Under the pieces are notes generated by a model. The model searched no databases, was not told the origin of the DNA, and was given only the letters and a program-made list of their open reading frames with translations. The translations under genes were made by a program, and so were the position numbers. A stretch of 64,000 nucleotides of DNA from Streptomyces sp. MUM 203J (GTDB lineage: Bacteria > Actinomycetota > Actinomycetes > Streptomycetales > Streptomycetaceae): NCBI RefSeq assembly GCF_022414595.1, contig NZ_JADWYO010000001.1, forward strand, positions 1 through 64,000. Reading direction: 5' to 3'. Of the stretch, positions 51,005 through 58,374 are shown one piece after another. Position 1 is the stretch's first letter. Each line of letters begins with the position of its first letter.

Positions 51005-51166
51005 TCAGCTGGTGGGACGCTTGCGGGCGAGACGCTCGCGGGTGGCGAAGACGAGCAGCCAGACGGCGATGGCACCGGCCGCTGCGGCGGTCACCGGCGG
51101 CGGCAGGAAGGCGGCGGTGCCGAGGAGGGTGCCGAGCAGGAGCAGGGCGGCGACGAGGAAGAGCAT
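51005..51166 (-). CDS. Tiny membrane protein (53 aa)
   Basis: The frame starts at ATG 51166 with AGAGG seven bases upstream. The product is almost entirely two membrane helices (MLFLVAALLLLGTLLGTAAF and AAAAGAIAVWLLVFATRE), followed by a basic tail (RLARKRPTS). The frame open to 51229 has no start signal. It is first in a two-gene unit with the DUF4190-like gene and divergent from the TetR regulator, so it is a likely target of that regulator. Confidence 0.65.
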   Translation of the reverse strand: MLFLVAALLLLGTLLGTAAFLPPPVTAAAAGAIAVWLLVFATRERLARKRPTS

Positions 51167-51205
51167 CGGGTTGCCTCTCGCGTGGTGGAGCCGGTGGCGG
51201 GGTCG

Positions 51206-51283
51206 ACAACTGAGCTGACAACTGTACACTGACTAATGAGTCTAGTAGATGGGTACGCCTGGCCCCCCTCGGAGAACAGTTGT
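51206..51283. promoter_or_regulatory. ACAACTG repeats in a divergent TetR promoter region
   Basis: ACAACTG occurs at 51206-51212 and 51218-51224 (12 bp apart) and its complement CAGTTGT at 51277-51283, just before the TetR gene. Direct and inverted copies in a divergent promoter region suggest binding sites for the regulator. The region also has an AT-rich core (CTGACTAATGAGTCTAG). Confidence 0.4.
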
Positions 51284-51295
51284 TTACTGCATGGC

Positions 51296-51925
51296 ATGAG
51301 TCACACCACGGGGGTGCGCGGCGGAGTCCGGCAGGCGCAGAAACAGAAGACCCGTCAGGCCCTGCTGGACGCGGCGCTCGTGCTGCTGGAGGAGCAGAGC
51401 CTGAGCAGTCTGGGGCTGCGGGAGGTGACACGCGCGGCGGGGATCGCCCCGACCGCGTTCTACCGGCACTTCCGCGACACGGCGGATCTGGGCGTCGCAC
51501 TCGTGGACGAGGCGCTGGGCAGCCTGCACGGCACGATCCGTACGACGCTGGCCGCGACCGGGGACAGCGAGACGCGGATCGCCGGGACGGTGGAACTGAT
51601 CGCCGCGCTCGTACGGGACCATCCCGCGCACGTGCGGTTCGTGGCGCGGGAACAGCACGGTGGGGTGCGGGCGGTTCGGGAGGCCATCGCGGCTCAGCTC
51701 GACCGGTTCGCCCAGGAGGTGGCCGAGGATCTGGCCCGGCAGCCGGAGACGGGCGGGTGGCCCACGGAGGATCTGCTGATGCTGGCGGGGCTGTATGTGG
51801 ATCACATGGTCATGACGGCGTCGGCGCTCCTGGGGGCGGACGCGGAGGCACGGCGGGAGGCGGCCCGGGTGTCGGCGCGGCGGCTGCGGTTGATCGCGGT
51901 GGGGAGCCGGCACTGGCTGGACTGA
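51296..51925 (+). CDS. TetR-family transcriptional regulator
   Basis: A 209-residue regulator. The HTH is in residues about 12-58 (KTRQALLDAALVLLEEQSLS, then IAPTAFYRHFRDTADLGVAL), followed by a helical effector domain. The GIAPTAFYRHF recognition helix and overall length recall FabR-like proteins controlling membrane lipid genes, but that is only a resemblance. The start is ATG 51296; an overlapping ATG at 51291 leads to a two-codon frame. It is divergent from two small membrane-protein genes. Confidence 0.9.
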   Translation: MSHTTGVRGGVRQAQKQKTRQALLDAALVLLEEQSLSSLGLREVTRAAGIAPTAFYRHFRDTADLGVALVDEALGSLHGTIRTTLAATGDSETRIAGTVELIAALVRDHPAHVRFVAREQHGGVRAVREAIAAQLDRFAQEVAEDLARQPETGGWPTEDLLMLAGLYVDHMVMTASALLGADAEARREAARVSARRLRLIAVGSRHWLD

Positions 51926-52003
51926 CCGGCGCCCCCCTCGCCCCGCCCCTGCCCGCCCGTACCGACGGGCGGCTGTGCCGCGAGGGAGCGGCACCCCGGC
52001 CGG

Positions 52004-52828
52004 CTAGCGCGACTTCGGCGCACGGGCCAGCTGGCGGGACTGGGCGACCAGGCGGTCGGCGCTGTCCCAGACCTCCGCGTCCTCCTCCAGGAAGCCGCCC
52101 GCGAGATTGCGCGTCGTGATGGACACCCGCAGGGGGCCCGGTGCCGGGCGGCAGCGGATGTGGGTGGTCAGCTCGACGGTCGGCGTCCAGCCACTGAGCC
52201 CCAGGTCGAAGGCGGTGGGCGGCAGTGCGTCCACCGTCAGCAGGAGTGACAGCGGGCAGGGCTCACGGCCGTCGGCCAGACCGAACCAGCCACGTACCTC
52301 ACCCTTGCCGGACGGCGCACCGACGGCCCAGCCGATGGTCTCCGGGTCCAGCTTGATGTCCAGCAGCCGGGCGATCTCGGCGGAGCCCGGCAGGGGCGCG
52401 GGAGCGTCCGAGGGACCGAAGCAGTTCTCGTACGGCGGGATCGCCGGGGGCTTCGCGCTGGTACGGACGTCGTCGGACAGGGCGTCCAGGTCCCCGTAGG
52501 TGGCGACGACACGGATCCGCTCGACCTCGGCGCCGTCCTCGTCCCGCTGGTACAGCGACGCCTGGCCCGTGGACAGGGTCCGGCCGGCGCGGACCGTCTC
52601 GGTCCGTATCTCGGCGGGGCCGGGCAGCGAGGGGGCCAGGTAGTGCGCGGACACCGTGAACGGGTGCGGGTGCGGCAGCGCCTCCCCCAGCCCGCGCCCC
52701 AGCAGGGCGAGCAGATAGCCGCCGTTGACCACGCCGAAGATCGTCCAGTCGGCGGAGAGCGCCGTGTCGTAGACGCCGGGCGCGCGGAGGGTCACCGCGG
52801 TGTCGCGGTCGAACTGGCTGCTGTGCAT
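52004..52828 (-). CDS. Acyl-CoA thioesterase (TesB/4HBT_3-like)
   Basis: A 274-residue double-hotdog protein from ATG 52828. The N-terminal hotdog has WTIFGVVNGGYLLALLGRGL, where NGGY is a family mark, and AHYLAPSLPGPAEIRTETVRAGRTLSTGQAS. The C-terminal hotdog has TAFDLGLSGWTPTVELTTHI. Such enzymes hydrolyse medium or long-chain acyl-CoA esters. A palindromic CTACTAAGCGGTAG element lies 22 bases upstream of the start. The longer frame to 52846 has no better start. Confidence 0.85.
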   Translation of the reverse strand: MHSSQFDRDTAVTLRAPGVYDTALSADWTIFGVVNGGYLLALLGRGLGEALPHPHPFTVSAHYLAPSLPGPAEIRTETVRAGRTLSTGQASLYQRDEDGAEVERIRVVATYGDLDALSDDVRTSAKPPAIPPYENCFGPSDAPAPLPGSAEIARLLDIKLDPETIGWAVGAPSGKGEVRGWFGLADGREPCPLSLLLTVDALPPTAFDLGLSGWTPTVELTTHIRCRPAPGPLRVSITTRNLAGGFLEEDAEVWDSADRLVAQSRQLARAPKSR

Positions 52829-52850
52829 GGCGGCACCGTACAACAAGAAA

Positions 52851-52864
52851 CTACTAAGCGGTAG
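52851..52864. promoter_or_regulatory. Palindromic element upstream of the thioesterase gene
   Basis: CTAC-TAAGCG-GTAG has self-complementary ends and a TAAGCG core. Elements of this look occur upstream of fatty-acid degradation genes in actinobacteria, as I recall. It lies in an AT-rich patch 23-36 bases before the thioesterase start, where a promoter or operator would be. Confidence 0.35.
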
Positions 52865-52898
52865 CTTTTTCTTTGTCCTCTCCTCCCCCGCTCCCCCG

Positions 52899-53558
52899 TC
52901 ACTCCTCCTCCCTCGCCGCCGACCTGCGGTTCCAGGCCCGGGGCGCCCGCCAGTGGTAGTGGATCGCCAGCAGTCGCAGCACGAACGCCGTCACCGCGGC
53001 GAGGCCGCTGGTCAGGGGGTTCAGCATCTCGAAGCGGATGAACAGCACCACCATCGTCGCGCCGACGATCGCCGGGACCGCGTACAGGTCCCTGTCCCAG
53101 CGCAGCAGTGACGGCACCTCGTTCGCGAGTACGTCCCGCAGGACGCCGCCGCCGACCGCGGTCGCGAGGCCGAGCACCGCGGACGAGGTGAGGCTGAGAC
53201 CGTACTCGTACGCCTTCGTGGCCCCGGCCACGCAGAACAGGCCGAGCCCCGCGGCGTCGAAGACGTTGACGGCGGCCTGGGTCCGCTCGACGACCGGGTG
53301 CAGGAAGAAGACGAGGGTGGTGGCCACGAGGGGGGTGAGGAAGTAGCCGAGGTCGGTGAACGCGGCGGGGGGCACGGCGCCGATGACCAGGTCCCGGAAG
53401 AGTCCCCCGCCGAGGGCGGTGAACTCGGCGAGGACGGCCATGCCGAAGACGTCGAAGTTCTTGCGGACGGCGAGAAGGGCGCCGGAGATGGCGAAGACGA
53501 AGATGCCGGCGAGGTCCAGTGCGTGGAGTACCGACGGGGTGAACAGATCCTGGAGCAC
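52899..53558 (-). CDS. TRIC/UPF0126-family membrane channel protein
   Basis: A 219-residue protein with seven hydrophobic helices in two inverted repeats, each carrying a glycine cluster before a charged residue (ALGGGLFRDLVIG and AVGGGVLRDVLANEVP). This is the pattern of bacterial trimeric intracellular cation channel homologues. The start GTG at 53558 gives VLQDLFTPSVLHALDLAGIF, the usual family N-terminus. Extending the frame to 53888 adds only Arg/Gly-rich sequence. The family conducts K+/Na+ in reconstituted systems; the role in Streptomyces is unknown. Confidence 0.88.
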   Translation of the reverse strand: MLQDLFTPSVLHALDLAGIFVFAISGALLAVRKNFDVFGMAVLAEFTALGGGLFRDLVIGAVPPAAFTDLGYFLTPLVATTLVFFLHPVVERTQAAVNVFDAAGLGLFCVAGATKAYEYGLSLTSSAVLGLATAVGGGVLRDVLANEVPSLLRWDRDLYAVPAIVGATMVVLFIRFEMLNPLTSGLAAVTAFVLRLLAIHYHWRAPRAWNRRSAAREEE

Positions 53559-54182
53559 CGCACCGTTGTACCCCGCGGTCCCCGTCCGTGCGGCGTCGCC
53601 CCATGCGTCCCGCGCCGGGCGGGGCCCGGGGAAGCCGCAGAACCCACGGGCGGACGGACCCCCGCGACGGCTGCGGCGCGCACGGGTCGCGGGGTGGCCG
53701 CGCGGATCGGCGGCCCGCGGCGGGCCTGCCTCGCCCCGGCGCGCGCACCCGCAGCGGAACCGGAGGTTCACCGCCCCGGACAACGCAGCCCGCCGCAGAG
53801 CGCGGCGCGCAGTCGACGGCCCGGCCCGTCTGCCCGGCCGTGGAGGGAGGCGGCCACCGCGCCCCGGGGACCGTCGGGCAGCGGTCACCGCTCAGACGGG
53901 AGGGGACACGGAGGACCCCGCCACGGGCCCCCGTCCAAGCGGATCTCGCATCTCGGGAGAGGTGACGACGCCCGCCGCGGCGCCTGGGCCCGCGCGAGCC
54001 GTCGTGAGGAGGCCGGCGCCCCGGAGCGGTCCCGGCCCACCGGCCGGCGGCGGCCCGGGCGGCGGGAGACGACGCCCGGACAGCACACCCCGCAGTCAGC
54101 CCCGGCCGGAGCAGCCGCCACGCCTCGCGGACGACGCCCGCCGCAGGACCGCGGGCCGTCCGCCCCCCCGGGGGAAGGACCT
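53559..54182. other. Long non-coding stretch between the TRIC-like gene and dppF
   Basis: About 620 bases of extremely GC-rich, low-complexity DNA. All open frames give Arg/Pro/Gly-rich translations with no domain, good start or codon-position bias. It must include the promoter for the leftward TRIC-like gene. I see no RNA gene, repeat array or transposon remnant. Confidence 0.4.
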
Positions 54183-54210
54183 GGGGCGGCGCCGGACCGG
54201 GCGCCGCCCC
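54183..54210 (-). terminator. Terminator of the dpp operon
   Basis: GGGGCGGCGCC (54183-54193) and GGCGCCGCCCC (54200-54210) form a perfect 11-bp stem with a 6-base loop, nine bases past the dppF stop. Confidence 0.75.
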
Positions 54211-54218
54211 CGGCCGCC

Positions 54219-55229
54219 TCACCGCGGATTCGGCTGCAGCGCCCCCGACTCGATGTCCGACGCGAAGTGGCACGCCACCCGGTGGCCGTCACCCGCGTCC
54301 GTCAGGGCCGGGCGTTCCTGTGCGCAGCGCTCCTGGGCCCACGGGCAGCGGGTGTGGAAGCGGCACCCCGCAGGGGGGTTCGCCGGGGACGGGAGGTCGC
54401 CGTGGAGCAGGATCCGCTCGCGGCGGTCCTCCACCTCGGGGTCCGGTACCGGCACCGCCGACATCAGCGCCTTGGTGTACGGGTGCTTCGGCGCCTCGTA
54501 CAGCGCGTCGCTCGGCGCCTCCTCGACCAGCGAGCCGAGGTACATGACCCCGATGACGTCCGAGATGTGCCGCACCACCGCCAGGTCGTGCGCGATCACC
54601 AGATACGTCAGGCCCAGCTGCTCCTGAAGCTCCTCCAGCAGGTTGATGACCTGCGCCTGGATGGAGACGTCCAGCGCCGAGACCGGCTCGTCGCAGATGA
54701 TGACGTCCGGCTCCAGCACCAGCGCCCGCGCGATGCCGATCCGCTGCCGCTGCCCGCCGGAGAACTCGTGGGGGTAGCGGGACAGGGCGTTGGACGGCAG
54801 ACCGACCCTCTGCAGGATCGCCTTGATCTTCTCCCGCCGCTCCTCCTGGTTTCCGCCGATCCCGTGCGCCAGCATCCCCTCCGTCAGGATCGACTCGATG
54901 TTCTGACGCGGGTTCAGGCTGCCGAGCGGGTCCTGGAAGACCATCTGCAGCCGACGGCGGAACTTCCGCATCTCCTCTTCGGGGAGCTTCGCCAGGTCCG
55001 TCCCGTCGAAGACGACAGACCCGTCCGTGACGTCCACCAGCCGCAGGACCGCCCGGCCCAGCGTGGTCTTGCCGCAGCCGGACTCGCCCACCAGGCCGTA
55101 CGTCTGGCCGGGCTCCACCTTCAGCGACACGCCGTCGACCGCGTACACATGGCCGACCGTGCGGTCGAACAGCACGCCCTTCTTCACGGGGAAGTGGACC
55201 TTCACACCGTCCAGTTCGAGCAGGCTCAT
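54219..55229 (-). CDS. dppF: Peptide ABC transporter ATP-binding protein (DppF/OppF-type)
   Basis: A 336-residue ATPase. Walker A GESGCGKTTLGRAVL, ABC signature FSGGQRQRIGIARAL and Walker B VIICDEPVSALDVS are intact. The C-terminal oligopeptide-transporter extension contains CRFHTRCPWAQERC, a cysteine-rich motif often linked to an Fe-S site. It energises peptide import with DppD. Its ATG start overlaps the dppD stop (ATGA, 4 bp), showing translational coupling. Confidence 0.95.
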   Translation of the reverse strand: MSLLELDGVKVHFPVKKGVLFDRTVGHVYAVDGVSLKVEPGQTYGLVGESGCGKTTLGRAVLRLVDVTDGSVVFDGTDLAKLPEEEMRKFRRRLQMVFQDPLGSLNPRQNIESILTEGMLAHGIGGNQEERREKIKAILQRVGLPSNALSRYPHEFSGGQRQRIGIARALVLEPDVIICDEPVSALDVSIQAQVINLLEELQEQLGLTYLVIAHDLAVVRHISDVIGVMYLGSLVEEAPSDALYEAPKHPYTKALMSAVPVPDPEVEDRRERILLHGDLPSPANPPAGCRFHTRCPWAQERCAQERPALTDAGDGHRVACHFASDIESGALQPNPR

Positions 55230-56227
55230 GCCTGGACCTCCTCATGAGCCGCAGCGTCAAGGATCGGGTTGACGCAGCGCACCTGGTGGCCCGCCGCGCC
55301 GGGTTCGGTCAGCTGGGGCGTACCGGTCAGGCAGTCCAGCGAGTAATGGTCGCAGCGCGGTGCGAACGCGCAGCCGTCGGCCCAGGCGATCTTGTCGTTG
55401 ATCGAGCCGCGGATCGGGTTGAGCGGTTCGCCCCGCGGGGCGTCCAGCCGCGGGATGGAGCCCAGCAGGCCGTGCGCGTACGGGTGGGTGGGGTGGGCGA
55501 ACAGCTCCCTGCGCTCCGCCGACTCCACCGCCTTGCCCGCGTACAGCACGTTGACCTGGTCGCACAGGCCGGCCACCACGCCCAGGTCGTGGGTGATCAT
55601 CAGCAGGGCCGTGCCCTCCTGGTCCACCAGCTCCTTCAGCAGCTCCAGGATCTGGGCCTGGATCGTCACGTCCAGGGCGGTCGTCGGCTCGTCCGCGATC
55701 AGGAGCCTCGGCGCGCACGCCACCGCCATCGCGATCAGTGCGCGCTGGCGCATGCCGCCGGACAGCTGGTGCGGGTACTCCTTGAGCCGCCGGTCCGGGT
55801 CCGGGATGCCCACCCGGTCCAGCAGGTGCGCGGCCTCCTTCCTCGCGGCCTCGCCCTTCATGCCCCGGTGGCGCTGGAGGATCTCGGTGACCTGGAGCCC
55901 GATCGGGATGACCGGGTTCAGCGAGGACAGCGGGTCCTGGAAGATCATCGCGAGCTTGCTGCCGCGCATGTCCCGGATCTTCTTCGGGCTCATCCGCAGC
56001 AGGTCCTCGCCGTCGAACTCGGCGCGCCCGCCGATCTCGACGCCCTTGCGCGGCAGCAGGCCCATCAGGGCCAGCGACGTCACGGACTTGCCGCAGCCGG
56101 ACTCCCCGACCAGGCCGACGACCTGGCCTTCGTCGACGGTGAACGAGACGCCGTCCACGGCCGTGGCGGGGGTGCGGCCACGGCCGCCGAACGTCACGGT
56201 GAGTTCTTCAACACTGAGCAGTGGCAT
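55226..56227 (-). CDS. dppD: Peptide ABC transporter ATP-binding protein (DppD/OppD-type)
   Basis: A 333-residue ATPase. Walker A GESGCGKSVTSLALMG, signature QLSGGMRQRALIAMA and Walker B LLIADEPTTALDVT are present, and the C-terminal domain has the CAFAPRCDHYSLDC Cys motif. It forms the heterodimeric motor with DppF under the DppB/DppC channel. The start is ATG at 56227, six bases after dppC. Confidence 0.95.
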   Translation of the reverse strand: MPLLSVEELTVTFGGRGRTPATAVDGVSFTVDEGQVVGLVGESGCGKSVTSLALMGLLPRKGVEIGGRAEFDGEDLLRMSPKKIRDMRGSKLAMIFQDPLSSLNPVIPIGLQVTEILQRHRGMKGEAARKEAAHLLDRVGIPDPDRRLKEYPHQLSGGMRQRALIAMAVACAPRLLIADEPTTALDVTIQAQILELLKELVDQEGTALLMITHDLGVVAGLCDQVNVLYAGKAVESAERRELFAHPTHPYAHGLLGSIPRLDAPRGEPLNPIRGSINDKIAWADGCAFAPRCDHYSLDCLTGTPQLTEPGAAGHQVRCVNPILDAAAHEEVQA

Positions 56228-56233
56228 CGCTGT

Positions 56234-57271
56234 TCAGCCTCGCAGCTTCGGGTCGAGGGCTTCCCGCATGGCCTCGCCGAGCAGGGTGAAGCCGAGGGCG
56301 GTGATGATGATCCCGACCGCCGGATAGACGGCCATCATCGGCGCGTTGTCGAAGAACCGCTGCGCCTGGGCGAGCATCACGCCCCACTCGGGCACGGCCG
56401 GGTCGGGGTTGCCGAGCCCGAGGTACGACAGCGCGGCGGCCTCGATGATCGCGGTGGCGAGGCTGAGGGTCGCCTGGACGATCACGGGGCTGAGGGAGTT
56501 GGGCAGGATCTGGGTCACGACGATCCGCCTGCGCCGTACGCCCAGCGCCTTCGCCGCCAGCACGTAGTCCGAGCCGCCCTGCGCCAGCATGGAACCCCGC
56601 AGCAGCCGCGCGAAGACCGGGATCTGGACGACACCGACAGCGATCATCACGGTCGTCAGGGACTGGCCCAGCACTGCGGCGATGGACACCGCGAGCAGCA
56701 GCGACGGCAGCGACAGCATGATGTCGATGAACCGCATGACCACGGTGTCGACCCGTCGCCCCGCCTTGCCGCCGAGCGTCGCGGCGGCGCCGGACAGCAT
56801 GCCGATCAGCGCGCCGACGAGCAGGCCGATCAGCATCGACACGACACCCACGAGCAGTGTCTGGCGGGCGCCGACCAGGATCCGGGAGAACATGTCGCGG
56901 CCCAGGTGGTCCAGCCCCAACCAGTTCTCGCCGCGCATGCCGACGAACTGCCCCCGGTTGGGGAACACCTCGCCCCGCCATGTCTGGGCGGTCGGGGAGT
57001 GCGGGGCGAGCCAGGGGCCGACGATGGCCACGACGACGAACACGGCGATGACGGCCGCGCCGATGACGGCCATCTTGCTGTTCCTGAGCCGCCGGAACGC
57101 CTCGCGCCACAGGCTGCCGCCCGATGTGGTCTCGGTGCTCTGGGTGAGTTCCGCGAGCCGGTCGATCCTGTCCTTCTTGGTCGAAACCCGGGAAGCCGCG
57201 GAAGCCTTGGACATCTGCGGGCTGTTCGAGCCGTCGGGGCCGTCGGGCACCTTGGAGATCTTGGCGGACAC
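56234..57271 (-). CDS. dppC: Peptide ABC transporter permease (DppC/OppC-type)
   Basis: A 345-residue permease. It has a hydrophilic cytoplasmic N-terminus of about 65 residues (longer than in enterobacteria), one helix (MAVIGAAVIAVFVVVAIVGP), then the BPD_transp_1 domain with five helices and the EAA loop around EAAALSYLGLGNPDPAVPEW. It pairs with DppB to form the membrane channel. The start GTG/ATG boundary at 57271 is one base after the dppB stop. Confidence 0.94.
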   Translation of the reverse strand: MSAKISKVPDGPDGSNSPQMSKASAASRVSTKKDRIDRLAELTQSTETTSGGSLWREAFRRLRNSKMAVIGAAVIAVFVVVAIVGPWLAPHSPTAQTWRGEVFPNRGQFVGMRGENWLGLDHLGRDMFSRILVGARQTLLVGVVSMLIGLLVGALIGMLSGAAATLGGKAGRRVDTVVMRFIDIMLSLPSLLLAVSIAAVLGQSLTTVMIAVGVVQIPVFARLLRGSMLAQGGSDYVLAAKALGVRRRRIVVTQILPNSLSPVIVQATLSLATAIIEAAALSYLGLGNPDPAVPEWGVMLAQAQRFFDNAPMMAVYPAVGIIITALGFTLLGEAMREALDPKLRG

Positions 57272-57272
57272 G

Positions 57273-58277
57273 TCAGTTCACCCGCACTCTCGGGTCGATG
57301 AGGCTGTACGCGAGGTCCACCAGCAGGTTGATGACGACGTACACCATCGTGATGAACATGATGAAACCGACGAGCACCGGGTAGTCGCGGGCGTCGATGG
57401 CGAGGCGGATGAAGGATCCGATGCCGTTGAAGGAGAAGACGGACTCGGTGAGGACGGCCCCGGACAGCAGGGAGCCGGTGAGCAGACCGATGGCCGTGAC
57501 GACCGGCAGCAACGCGTTGCGCAGCACGTGCCGGAGGCGGACGACGCTCTTCTCGAGTCCCTTGGACTCGGCGGTGCGCACGTAGTCCTCGCCCAGGACC
57601 TCCAGGACACTCGCCCGGGTCATCCGGACGATGACGGCGAGCGGGATGGATGCGAGCGTGACGGCCGGCAGTATCAGATGCCAGAGCGCGTCCCAGGCGG
57701 CGTCCAGCTCGCCGGTGAGGATGCCGTCGAGGACGGCGAAGCCGGTGACCTCGGTCGCGTCGATGCCGGTGGTCATGCGCCCGTAGCTGGGGAAGACGTG
57801 CAGCTGCACGGCGAAGATCCCCTTGAGGATCATGCCGAGGAAGAACACCGGCACGCAGATACCGAACAGCGAGCCGGACACGGACGCCACGTCGAGCCAG
57901 CCGCCGCGCCGCCGGGCGGCCAGGTAGCCGAGGGGGATGCCCACGGCGATGGCGATGATCATGGCGGTGATGCTGAGTTCCACGGTGGCCGGGAACCGCA
58001 GGACGAACTCGTCCCACACCGGCTGGCGGGTCCGGGTGGAGGTGCCGAGGTCGAGTTCGGATATGCGCTTCAGGAAGCGCCAGTACTGCACCCAGACAGG
58101 CTGGTCGAGACCCAGGGCCCGGTTGATGCGCGCCACTTCGGACGGCGTGGCCCGTTCGCCCAGGATCGCTGAGGCGGGTCCGCCGGGCAGCCGGTTCAGC
58201 CACACGAAGAGGAGAACCGACAGGCCGAGCAGGGTGGGAATCAGCTGGAGCAGTCTTCGTACGACAAGTCGCAGCAC
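57273..58277 (-). CDS. dppB: Peptide ABC transporter permease (DppB/OppB-type)
   Basis: A 334-residue permease. VVRRLLQLIPTLLGLSVLLF is the typical OppB_N helix, six helices follow, and the EAA-type loop is in YVRTAESKGLEKSVVRLRHV. The start GTG 58277 is preceded by AAAGGGG at good spacing. The frame extends to 58334 but that part overlaps the hairpin after dppA. It is separated from dppA by 97 bases that contain the hairpin. Confidence 0.93.
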   Translation of the reverse strand: MLRLVVRRLLQLIPTLLGLSVLLFVWLNRLPGGPASAILGERATPSEVARINRALGLDQPVWVQYWRFLKRISELDLGTSTRTRQPVWDEFVLRFPATVELSITAMIIAIAVGIPLGYLAARRRGGWLDVASVSGSLFGICVPVFFLGMILKGIFAVQLHVFPSYGRMTTGIDATEVTGFAVLDGILTGELDAAWDALWHLILPAVTLASIPLAVIVRMTRASVLEVLGEDYVRTAESKGLEKSVVRLRHVLRNALLPVVTAIGLLTGSLLSGAVLTESVFSFNGIGSFIRLAIDARDYPVLVGFIMFITMVYVVINLLVDLAYSLIDPRVRVN

Positions 58278-58322
58278 CCCGCGTGCCCCTTTCTTGCGTA
58301 TTTCTATACGGCAGAAGCGGGC

Positions 58323-58355
58323 CCGCCCGGCCACGTGTGTGGTGTGGCCGGGCGG
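58323..58355 (-). terminator. Intercistronic hairpin between dppA and dppB
   Basis: CCGCCCGGCCAC (58323-58334) pairs perfectly with GTGGCCGGGCGG (58344-58355), a 12-bp stem with a 9-base loop, 20 bases beyond the dppA stop. Such elements after the binding-protein gene usually cause partial termination or protect the upstream mRNA, so that dppA is made in excess over the membrane components. Confidence 0.7.
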
Positions 58356-58374
58356 ACTCCGCGTGCGGATGCGG

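Noticed and set aside
53892..54086. 64-codon minus-strand frame in the gap before dppF
   Set aside because: Pro/Gly-rich translation without ribosome-binding site or codon-position bias.
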